A DNA stretch of 9,706 nucleotides. Origin: an uncultured Fretibacterium sp. (lineage in GTDB: Bacteria; Synergistota; Synergistia; Synergistales; Aminobacteriaceae). Shown piece by piece: positions 1 through 5,424 of this stretch. The notes under the pieces were generated by a model, which did not search any database, was not told the DNA's origin, and saw nothing but the letters and a program-made list of their open reading frames with translations. The position numbers were made by a program, and so were the translations under genes. Within the stretch, counting starts at the first letter, position 1, and each line of letters begins with the position of its first letter. The DNA lies in NCBI GenBank assembly GCA_905373185.1, contig CAJPSE010000053.1, positions 1 to 9,706 of the forward strand, in the 5' to 3' direction.

Positions 1-1
1 G

Positions 2-1255
2 TACTTTATCGTCAACGCGGCGGAGTGCGAGCCCCTGATCGAGACGGACAAGTACCTGTGCCGCACCTTCCCGGACCGCATCGTTCGGGCCGTGTCCGCG
101 ACCGCCGCTCAGGTCGGCGCGAGCCGTGCCGTCATCGCCATCAAGGCGGAGTACGAAGCGGAGATCGCGGCCCTGAAGGAGGCCGTGCGGGCCCAGGGCG
201 CCGGCGTGACCTTCTGCGAGATGCCCTCCTTCTACCCTGCGGGTGACGAGCAGGTCATGGTCCAGCTCGTGACGGGCCGCAGCATCCCTGAGCGCGGCCT
301 GCCCCTGAACGTCGGGGCGGTGGTGGACAACGTGGGGACGATGCTCAACGTCGCGGATGCCCTGGAGGGGAAGCCCGTGACGGACAAGTTCCTGTCGGTG
401 ACGGGTGCGGTGGTGAAGCCCGTCGTCCTTCGCGTGCCGCTGGGCACGAACGTCCGCGAGTGCATCGCCGCGGCGGACCTCGCCGTCGGAGGGGATTACG
501 CCGTGCTGGTGGGCGGTCCCATGATGGGCAGGGTGCTGACGGACCCGAAGGCGATCGACGGGGCCGTCGTCACCAAGACGACGGGGAACCTGGCGATCCT
601 TCCGATGGACCACTACCTCGTCACGCGGTCGGTCCTGTCCATCGAGAACATGAAGCACCAGGCCCGCAGCGCCTGCGTGCAGTGCCGCATGTGTACGGAC
701 ATGTGCCCGCGCCACCTCATCGGGCACGAGGTGACGCCGCACCAGGTGATGCGAAACGTCTGGCGCGAGGAGAACCTCCCCGACGAGGAATACGTCCGCT
801 GCTTCGGCAGCGCCCTCAACTGCTGCGACTGCGGCCTGTGCGAGATGTTCTCGTGCCCCATGGGGCTCTCGCCGAGGCGGATCAACGGATGGTTCAAACA
901 GCGGTTTCGGGAGAAGGGGCTGAACAAGGAGCGCAACATGGAGCCGCTGGCGCAGCGCTTCCTCGACCTGCGGCGCGTGCCCACGTCCCGCCTCTACGCC
1001 CGCCTTGGGCTGGGAGGCTGGCACGGAGTCCACGTCCGGGAGCCCCATCGCTCCCTCGCCCCCCAGTGCGTTTACGTCCCCTTCCGACAGCACATCGGCA
1101 AGCCCGCCGTCCCGATCGTCCAGGTCGGGGACCGGGTGGAGCGCGGCGCGCTCATCGCCTCCGCTCAGGAGGGCGTGTCGGCAAACGTCCACACGGGCCT
1201 TGCCGGTCTGGTGCAGTCCATCGACGAGAACGGCGCGCTCATCGTCGCCGGCTGA
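2..1255 (+). CDS. pduS: PduS-like SLBB / 4Fe-4S / flavin electron-transfer protein (RnfC family), 5' truncated by window edge
   Basis: The reading frame is open from the first bases to TGA at 1253-1255, giving 417 residues. PduS is usually about 450, so roughly 30-35 N-terminal residues lie outside the window and no start should be placed at internal GTG/ATG codons. The fragment opens with the RnfC/PduS-conserved NAAECEPL motif, followed by an SLBB-type segment near fragment residues 133-185. Two ferredoxin-like cysteine clusters follow: CxxCxxCxxxCP at residues 225-235 (nt 674-708) and CxxCxxCxxxxCP at 274-285 (nt 821-856). The C-terminus is a barrel-sandwich-like segment (PAVPIVQVGDRVERG). 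Family knowledge: PduS is an FMN and iron-sulfur corrinoid reductase that binds the shell protein PduT. A pduT-like gene lies 74 nt downstream, which separates it from a housekeeping RnfC. The substrate of the parent microcompartment cannot be read from this end of the operon. Confidence 0.88.
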   Translation, partial: YFIVNAAECEPLIETDKYLCRTFPDRIVRAVSATAAQVGASRAVIAIKAEYEAEIAALKEAVRAQGAGVTFCEMPSFYPAGDEQVMVQLVTGRSIPERGLPLNVGAVVDNVGTMLNVADALEGKPVTDKFLSVTGAVVKPVVLRVPLGTNVRECIAAADLAVGGDYAVLVGGPMMGRVLTDPKAIDGAVVTKTTGNLAILPMDHYLVTRSVLSIENMKHQARSACVQCRMCTDMCPRHLIGHEVTPHQVMRNVWREENLPDEEYVRCFGSALNCCDCGLCEMFSCPMGLSPRRINGWFKQRFREKGLNKERNMEPLAQRFLDLRRVPTSRLYARLGLGGWHGVHVREPHRSLAPQCVYVPFRQHIGKPAVPIVQVGDRVERGALIASAQEGVSANVHTGLAGLVQSIDENGALIVAG

Positions 1256-1280
1256 CGGCCCCGTTTTGCTGTGGGGATGG

Positions 1281-1300
1281 CTGCATCAGGCTGCATTAGG
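1281..1300 (+). repeat. Tandem decamer in the pduS-pduT gap
   Basis: Two copies of a 10-nt unit (ctgcatcagg then ctgcattagg, one mismatch) stand head to tail, 30 nt before the pduT start. The period is close to one helical turn. It could be chance in a short gap; no function is claimed. Confidence 0.4.
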
Positions 1301-1329
1301 GAAGGACAATCAAGAGGGGGGAGAGGACG

Positions 1330-1869
1330 TTGAACAACGCGATCGGCATGGTGGAGCTGAACAGCATCGCGGTCGGCATAGAGACGTGTGATTTTATGGT
1401 GAAGGCCGCTCAGGTGGACCTCCTGAGGGCGTCCACCATCTGTCCGGGAAAGTACATCGTCATCGTCGGCGGAGAGGTCAGCGCCGTGCAGTCCTCCATG
1501 AGGACGGGTCGCGCCAATGCCGGACCGGCGCTTGTGGACTGTCTTCTGCTCCCGAACGTCCATCCGCAGGTAGCCCCGGCCATCGCGATGACCTCTCAGG
1601 TGCGGACGTTCGGAGCCGTCGGGGTGCTTGAGTTCTTCTCCGTTGCGAGCGCCGTCAAGGCGGCTGACGTCGCGGCGAAGGCCGCGGACGTGTCGCTGAT
1701 CGAGGTCCGCATGGGGCTGGCCGTCGGTGGCAAGGGGTTCGTCACGTTGACGGGCCAGGTGTCGGCGGTCAGGACGGCCGTGGCCGCGGCAGCCGCGAAG
1801 GTAGAGCTCATGGTCGCCTCCACGGTGATCCCCCGTCCGTCCCCGGCGCTCGTGCAGTCGCTGCTGTAG
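1330..1869 (+). CDS. pduT: PduT-like tandem-BMC-domain microcompartment shell protein
   Basis: This 179-residue protein has two BMC folds, about residues 4-80 and 94-170. The TTG start is preferred because a GGGGAG/GAGAGG Shine-Dalgarno lies just upstream and because the N-terminus NNAIGMVELNSIA then aligns with PduT from residue 1. An internal ATG at 1348 would cut into strand 1. In domain 1 the pore loop reads STICPGKY with Cys at position 38. From memory of the PduT structures, Cys38 of the three subunits holds a 4Fe-4S cluster at the trimer centre, so that site is kept. The equivalent loop of domain 2 is GGKGF, with no Cys. The C-terminal SVIPRP-like motif (STVIPRP) is also kept. It probably forms a pseudohexameric trimer that passes electrons to or from PduS across the shell. 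It follows the pduS-like gene in the same direction and ends the operon. Confidence 0.92.
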   Translation: MNNAIGMVELNSIAVGIETCDFMVKAAQVDLLRASTICPGKYIVIVGGEVSAVQSSMRTGRANAGPALVDCLLLPNVHPQVAPAIAMTSQVRTFGAVGVLEFFSVASAVKAADVAAKAADVSLIEVRMGLAVGGKGFVTLTGQVSAVRTAVAAAAAKVELMVASTVIPRPSPALVQSLL

Positions 1870-1882
1870 GGCGGTCAGGCGA

Positions 1883-1914
1883 AGGGCCGGCCTTTAGGGA
1901 CAAGGGCCGGCCCT
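1883..1914. terminator. 10-bp hairpin between convergent operons
   Basis: AGGGCCGGCC (1883-1892) pairs perfectly with GGCCGGCCCT (1905-1914) across a 12-nt loop, starting 14 nt after the pduT stop. Each arm contains the 8-bp palindrome GGCCGGCC. Neither strand has a T-tract after the stem, so it is not a textbook intrinsic terminator. Its place between converging genes fits a bidirectional transcript end or a 3'-end stabiliser. Confidence 0.5.
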
Positions 1915-1931
1915 GAGAGAGGATGGCGTTC

Positions 1932-1951
1932 CCGTCCCCTGATGGGGGCGG
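1932..1951 (-). terminator. Hairpin just downstream of the methyltransferase stop
   Basis: CCGTCCCC (1932-1939) pairs with GGGGGCGG (1944-1951), 7 Watson-Crick pairs plus one wobble, with a 4-nt loop. It begins 1-2 nt beyond the minus-strand stop codon at 1953-1955. There is no T-tract. It may protect the 3' end of the minus-strand operon; weak as a terminator by sequence alone. Confidence 0.35.
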
Positions 1952-1952
1952 C

Positions 1953-2744
1953 CTACTTCTTCCCCACCAGCAGCGTGGACCCTCCAAGGAAGAGGAATTT
2001 CGCCTCTCTGGGGCTCATGAACAGGCCCTGCGTCGTGTCGATGAGCTGCACTTCCTGATACCCCATGGCCCGCAGCCTCTCGACGAACGCCTGCATGTCC
2101 CCGTACCTGGCACGGGACATGAGGTCGTGCAGGGCGAAGGTCCCGCCCTTCTTCAGGACCCGCAGCGTCTCCAGGAGGACGTCCTGTCGATTTACCCCAA
2201 CGATGTTGTGGTAGCAGTAGTTGCTGGTGACCGCGTCAAAGCTCTCGTCCGGGAAGTCGAGCTTCACCGCGTTGCCCTGAAGGAAGCGGACGTTGCCCAC
2301 GCCCTCCGCCAGGGCGTTGTCCTCGCAGAGCTTCTTGTTGTACGAGGCGTAGGTGATCCCCCACAGGTCAACCCCCGTCATGCTTCCCTCAGGGTTCCTC
2401 TTCGCGCAGGCGATGGTCAGCGCGCCGCTGCCGCAGCCCACGTCGAGCCCGCATCCGCCGTCGGGCAGACGGACGTACTGCGCGACCCCCTCGACGATGG
2501 CCCGTGCCAGCTGCCTTTTGCCGTTGTAGTCGAAGGCCCGGTACAGCGCGGTGCCGAGCGCCAGGAAGACGAGGCAGGCGGCGCTTGCGAGTCCCAGCAC
2601 GACGGCCAGGACGCCCCGCGCCGTGTCCGAGACGCCGGTCCCCAGGACCCCCAGAGCAAGGAAGAACAGCAGGACGACGGCGGTCACGATGGCGAGGGCG
2701 ACGAGCAGGCCCTTCGGCACCCAGTTCTTGTAGTTCGGTTTCAT
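1953..2744 (-). CDS. Membrane-anchored class I SAM-dependent methyltransferase
   Basis: The product is 263 residues. A basic N-terminus leads into two predicted membrane helices (about 12-34 and 43-66). A cytoplasmic Rossmann-type methyltransferase domain of the Methyltransf_11/25 type fills about residues 75-263. SAM-binding motif I is LDVGCGSG at 100-107, the acidic residue after strand 2 is Asp126 in GVDLW, and FPDESFDAVTSNYCYHN at 164-180 is the motif IV region. The ATG has a GGAGGG Shine-Dalgarno about 7 nt upstream. It lies 57 nt downstream of the ZIP transporter on the same strand, so the two are probably co-transcribed. The substrate is unknown. The UbiE-like fold allows small molecules, quinones or lipids, and the membrane anchor makes a hydrophobic or membrane-bound substrate plausible (inference). 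No sequence feature ties it to metal chemistry beyond its neighbour. Confidence 0.85.
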   Translation of the reverse strand: MKPNYKNWVPKGLLVALAIVTAVVLLFFLALGVLGTGVSDTARGVLAVVLGLASAACLVFLALGTALYRAFDYNGKRQLARAIVEGVAQYVRLPDGGCGLDVGCGSGALTIACAKRNPEGSMTGVDLWGITYASYNKKLCEDNALAEGVGNVRFLQGNAVKLDFPDESFDAVTSNYCYHNIVGVNRQDVLLETLRVLKKGGTFALHDLMSRARYGDMQAFVERLRAMGYQEVQLIDTTQGLFMSPREAKFLFLGGSTLLVGKK

Positions 2745-2801
2745 GAGAAATCCCTCCAGTCGATAAAAATTGAAAAACGCGGCTCCGCAGGCCCCATTCG
2801 A

Positions 2802-3584
2802 TTACCCAAGGGCCACATCCAGGGCCATCATCAGGGTGAACCCGGCGGCGAACATCAGGCCGCCGACGTCGGAGTGCTTGCCCGACGAGAACTCCGGGAT
2901 CAGCTCCTCCACCACGACGTAGAACATCGCCCCAGCCGCGAAGCTCAGGAAGTAGGGCATGAGGGGCGTGAAGACCTCTGCGGCCCAGAGCATCAGGACG
3001 GCGGCAACGGGCTCCACCGCGCCAGACAGGATGCCCTCGACGCAGGCGCGGGGCCGGCTCTCCCCCTCCGCGTGGAGCGGCATGGAGATGATGGCGCCCT
3101 CCGGAAAGTTCTGAATGGCGATGCCGAGGGCCAGGGCCATGGCGCCGCCCGCGGTGATCTCCGCCGCGCCGGACAGGAGCCCCGCGTAGACGATCCCCAC
3201 GGCCATGCCTTCGGGGACGTTGTGCAGCGTGACGGCGAGGGAGAGCATCGTCGTTCGCGGGAGGTGGGTCCTGGGTCCCTCCGCCTCCTGAGCGTCCATG
3301 TGCAGGTGCGGGACGACACGGTCCAGCAGGAGGAGGAACAGGGTCCCTGCCCAATAGCCGACCGCCGCAGGGAAAAAGGCGAAGGGGCCGAGGGGCTCGC
3401 TCTGTTCTATGGCGGGGATCAACAGGCTCCAGATCGACGCGGCGGTCATGACCCCCGCAGCAAAGCCGGTCAGCGCCCGCCGAAGGGTGTCGTTGAGCTC
3501 CCCCTTCATGAAGAACACGCAAGCCGCGCCGAGGGACGTCCCCAGAAAGGGGATCAGGATCCCCTGAAACACTTGAAGATTCAT
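2802..3584 (-). CDS. ZIP family metal (zinc/divalent cation) transporter, GufA/ZupT-like
   Basis: The product is 260 residues from the ATG at 3584, chosen because GAGG stands 8 nt upstream. An upstream in-frame ATG would add 19 charged residues without a clear ribosome-binding site. About eight hydrophobic helices are visible. The ZIP metal-site motifs are present: HNVPEG (121-126) in the fourth core helix and QNFPEG (158-163) in the fifth, with EP at 191-192 and EELIPE at 226-231. His93 and His95 lie in the cytoplasmic loop, which is short. The family moves Zn2+ or related divalent metals into the cytoplasm; specificity (Zn, Fe, Mn, Co) cannot be assigned. It is the first gene of the minus-strand pair and is divergent from the Rpn locus across a GC-rich gap with one AT-rich island. 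Confidence 0.92.
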   Translation of the reverse strand: MNLQVFQGILIPFLGTSLGAACVFFMKGELNDTLRRALTGFAAGVMTAASIWSLLIPAIEQSEPLGPFAFFPAAVGYWAGTLFLLLLDRVVPHLHMDAQEAEGPRTHLPRTTMLSLAVTLHNVPEGMAVGIVYAGLLSGAAEITAGGAMALALGIAIQNFPEGAIISMPLHAEGESRPRACVEGILSGAVEPVAAVLMLWAAEVFTPLMPYFLSFAAGAMFYVVVEELIPEFSSGKHSDVGGLMFAAGFTLMMALDVALG

Positions 3585-3740
3585 GAACCTTACCTCGCCT
3601 TTCGTACCCCGTCGCGCCCTGTCGGGGGAATTTGCGTTCAAGCTCCCGTGCTCGCCCTGCCTGCCCTCTGTCCCTCCATGGCCCAGCCTACAGGGCGGGC
3701 CGGCGTCCTGCCCTCCCGGCCCTTCGGGCGTTCGCGGTGG

Positions 3741-3760
3741 TAAATCATTTAATTATAATC
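3741..3760. promoter_or_regulatory. AT-rich island with back-to-back TATAAT, candidate divergent promoter
   Basis: In otherwise GC-rich DNA, this 20-nt stretch holds the palindrome ATTATAAT, which gives a consensus -10 hexamer on both strands (plus 3754-3759, minus 3757-3752). It lies between the minus-strand ZIP gene and the plus-strand Rpn pair. The plus-strand -35 at 17-nt spacing (TTCGCG, 3731-3736) matches only half the consensus. No good -35 is seen on the minus strand. A repressor site for metal control of the ZIP gene is possible, but no Fur/Zur consensus is clear. Confidence 0.4.
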
Positions 3761-3786
3761 CATTCTCGTCATCTGCGAGGCGTATA

Positions 3787-4095
3787 ATGAGGACGGAGGA
3801 CAGGGAGGCGGAGGTGATGGACATCATGACGATGCTGTTTGACCAGGAGACGGCGACGAGGAATTACGTTGACAGGGTGCGCCGCGAGGCGGCGGAACAG
3901 AGCCTCGCTGAAGGTCTCGCCAAAGGCCTTGCCAGGGGCAACGTGCAGGGATTTGTGAACGCCTGCCGGGACTTTGGCGTCTCCAGGAGCGAGGCTTTGG
4001 CACGGGTGGCCAGGAGGTTCAACCTCACCGACGAGGATGCCAGGTCCGAGGTGGAGCGCTGCTGGGGGGCGAAGGAGACCGCGCCGGCAGAGTGA
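3787..4095 (+). CDS. Stand-alone Rpn C-terminal domain (RpnS-like, putative antitoxin) or Rpn remnant
   Basis: This 102-residue frame matches the last 100 residues of the following Rpn gene, with only three changes at the tail (V/L, G/E, A/T). It lacks the whole PD-(D/E)XK nuclease domain. ATG 3787 has GCGAGG 6 nt upstream. A second start, ATG 3817 (92 residues), has GGGAGG (3803-3808) at 8-nt spacing and is identical to an internal start within the full gene. The protein is helical and charged, with three LAxG tetrapeptides, then a small helical tail ending in ERCW. It stops 13 nt before the full-length gene's ATG. In Enterobacteriaceae the separately translated Rpn C-terminal domain blocks the full-length toxin, so an antitoxin role is plausible. 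The alternative is a dead fragment left by duplication; the intact frame and retained translation signals argue for function but do not prove it. Confidence 0.6.
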   Translation: MRTEDREAEVMDIMTMLFDQETATRNYVDRVRREAAEQSLAEGLAKGLARGNVQGFVNACRDFGVSRSEALARVARRFNLTDEDARSEVERCWGAKETAPAE

Positions 4096-4096
4096 G
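3795..4096 (+). repeat. Direct repeat, copy 1 (302 bp, about 98% identical to copy 2)
   Basis: It matches 4741-5042 at an offset of 946 bp. By base-by-base reading, 3795-4050 is identical to 4741-4996. Five substitutions then fall at 4051, 4062, 4067, 4077 and 4081. Similarity stops just after the stop codon. The unit holds a Shine-Dalgarno, an ATG and the Rpn C-terminal coding sequence. Confidence 0.97.
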
Positions 4097-4108
4097 GGAG
4101 GCGAGGGC

Positions 4109-5041
4109 ATGGACAGGGCGGAGCGGGAGGAGGCTTGGGACATGAACCGCGAGGTCAAGGCCACGGTGTTCTCCGACCTCTTCAAGATCAAGAAGTACCT
4201 GTTTCAGCTCTACCGGACGCTGCACCCCGAGGATACGACGACCGTGGAGGACGACCTGACGGACGTCAGCATCAACAACGTGCTGGTTGACGACATCTAT
4301 AACGACCTGGGTTTTATGGTATCGGACCGTCTGGTGGTTCTCGTGGAGGCGCAGAGCACGTGGACGGAGAACGTTTTGATTCGCGGTGCGATGTACCTTG
4401 TGCAGACGTGGCGGAACCACTTTGCGAGGACGGGTGCGGACCTTTACCACGCCCCCAGGGCTGCGCTCCCCCGACCGGAGTTCTACGTTCTCTACACGGG
4501 CGAGAGGGTTGCGCGCCCTGAAGTTCTCTCCCTTTCGGAGGAGTTTTTCTGTGGGGAGCCGTTTGCGATCGAAGTGCGGGCCAGGATGCTCTACGGCGAG
4601 GGGACTGGGGACGTGATCGGCCAGTATGCGACGTTCTGCAGGGTTCTCGGCGGTCAGGTGAAACTTTACGGTCGAACGAGGCGGGCGATCCGTGAGACGA
4701 TACGCATCTGCAAGGAGCGCGACGTGCTGAAGGAATATCTGGAGGACAGGGAGGCGGAGGTGATGGACATCATGACGATGCTGTTTGACCAGGAGACGGC
4801 GACGAGGAATTACGTTGACAGGGTGCGCCGCGAGGCGGCGGAACAGAGCCTCGCTGAAGGTCTCGCCAAAGGCCTTGCCAGGGGCAACGTGCAGGGATTT
4901 GTGAACGCCTGCCGGGACTTTGGCGTCTCCAGGAGCGAGGCTTTGGCACGGGTGGCCAGGAGGTTCAACCTCACCGACGAGGATGCCAGGTCCGAGCTGG
5001 AGCGCTGTTGGGAGGCGAAGGAAACCACGCCGGCAGAGTGA
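4109..5041 (+). CDS. Rpn family recombination-promoting nuclease / putative transposase (PD-(D/E)XK), RpnL-like
   Basis: The product is 310 residues from ATG 4109 (GGGAGG 7 nt upstream). ATG 4142 (299 residues) has a perfect AGGAGG at 8 nt and may be the true start. The PD-(D/E)XK nuclease domain covers about residues 20-215: KYLFQLYRTLHPED, the likely catalytic Asp66 in YNDLGF, and Glu80-Ala-Gln82 in LVVLVEAQ. The ExQ in place of ExK is usual for PDDEXK_2/Rpn proteins. The C-terminal domain (about 210-310) carries LAEG-LAKG-LARG repeats at 248-259 and a helical tail. Family knowledge: Rpn proteins are DNA endonucleases linked to RecA-independent recombination and, in E. coli, to phage defence as toxin-antitoxin genes. 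An internal GGGAGG (4749-4754) sits 8 nt before ATG 4763 and could yield a 92-residue RpnS. A stand-alone copy of that domain lies just upstream. Confidence 0.88.
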   Translation: MDRAEREEAWDMNREVKATVFSDLFKIKKYLFQLYRTLHPEDTTTVEDDLTDVSINNVLVDDIYNDLGFMVSDRLVVLVEAQSTWTENVLIRGAMYLVQTWRNHFARTGADLYHAPRAALPRPEFYVLYTGERVARPEVLSLSEEFFCGEPFAIEVRARMLYGEGTGDVIGQYATFCRVLGGQVKLYGRTRRAIRETIRICKERDVLKEYLEDREAEVMDIMTMLFDQETATRNYVDRVRREAAEQSLAEGLAKGLARGNVQGFVNACRDFGVSRSEALARVARRFNLTDEDARSELERCWEAKETTPAE

Positions 5042-5042
5042 G
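4741..5042 (+). repeat. Direct repeat, copy 2, inside the full-length Rpn gene
   Basis: This is the partner of 3795-4096. It covers residues 212-310 of the full-length Rpn protein through the stop codon. There is no target-site duplication or terminal inverted repeat at either edge, so it looks like a local duplication or gene conversion, not a transposon. Confidence 0.97.
4749..4765 (+). promoter_or_regulatory. Candidate internal translation start (RpnS) within the Rpn gene
   Basis: GGGAGG at 4749-4754 stands 8 nt before the in-frame ATG 4763-4765, better spaced than most starts in this window. A further GGAGG (4756-4760) precedes ATG 4772 by 11 nt. The product would be 92 or 89 residues, the C-terminal domain alone. 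GC-rich purine runs make chance Shine-Dalgarno matches common here, hence the moderate confidence. Confidence 0.5.
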
Positions 5043-5077
5043 AAAACGTCGGGCATTATATTGAGGCGAGTTAAACA

Positions 5078-5115
5078 GGCGGCGTACCGGGTGGTCCGGG
5101 CGCCGCCCTTTGCTT
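5078..5115 (+). terminator. GC-rich hairpin terminator after the Rpn gene
   Basis: GGCGGCG (5078-5084) pairs with CGCCGCC (5101-5107). An inner CCGG/CCGG stem (5087-5090 with 5096-5099) closes a 5-nt loop, and a small 2/1 internal loop separates the two stems. CTTTGCTT follows at 5107-5114, only moderately T-rich. It is 36 nt after the Rpn stop and ends that unit. Confidence 0.68.
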
Positions 5116-5424
5116 ATCTGACGCGGTGGTGGTAACAGGCCTGCAAAAAACATCACAAGGGCTTTTGAAAGGCTGCGTTGAATTCGGACGCTTCTCAGTT
5201 TTTACCAGTCGTTGATCTTGAAGCGCTTATGGTTTTTCTGACTTTCAGTTCGGTATTTCAACACCCTGGAATCGTGCTTTTAGACTTCACCTTGAATTTT
5301 ATATATCGTAATGAGTGATTGACGCGATAAAATACTAATGATAGACTAAACATTAATGGAGAACCTTTAAGTTGCTTTCCTCGTGTTTTCTGAAAATATT
5401 AAAAAATCCAAGGAGTGATCAATC
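5116..5424 (+). promoter_or_regulatory. AT-rich leader/promoter region of the SHMT-AGCS operon
   Basis: No gene is seen in this stretch, which is clearly more AT-rich than its surroundings. The best promoter is TTGACG (5319-5324), 17 nt, TAGACT (5342-5347), which would give a leader of about 70 nt. Shorter AT-rich -10-like strings (TAAAAT, 5328-5333) also occur. The Shine-Dalgarno AAGGAG (5410-5415) stands 9 nt before the SHMT start. No glycine-riboswitch-like or other recognisable aptamer was found. The palindrome AAGCGCTT (5221-5228) is noted without a role. Confidence 0.4.

Noticed and set aside
92..94. GTG at 92 as the start of the PduS-like gene
   Set aside because: The frame continues upstream to the window edge with the conserved NAAECEPL motif, so the true start is outside the window.
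2745..2801. Intrinsic terminator between the ZIP gene and the methyltransferase (minus-strand T runs after a GC patch)
   Set aside because: The only stems are 3-4 bp with impossible or large loops, so read-through into the methyltransferase is more likely.
1923..3743. A 606-codon plus-strand open frame opposite the ZIP and methyltransferase genes
   Set aside because: It is an antisense shadow in GC-rich DNA: its translation is low-complexity, rich in Gly, Arg, His and Gln with no domain, while both minus-strand frames carry clear family motifs and ribosome-binding sites.
3974..4108. An upstream extension of the Rpn gene starting inside the stand-alone C-terminal copy
   Set aside because: The extra residues are an out-of-frame reading of the upstream copy and look unlike any Rpn N-terminus; good ribosome-binding sites mark ATG 4109 and 4142.
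3795..5042. Composite transposon bounded by the two direct repeats
   Set aside because: The repeats are coding sequence of one gene, not insertion-sequence ends. There are no terminal inverted repeats or target-site duplications.
5116..5424. Glycine or other riboswitch ahead of the SHMT gene
   Set aside because: No tandem aptamer or conserved purine-rich core is recognisable, and only short weak inverted repeats are present.
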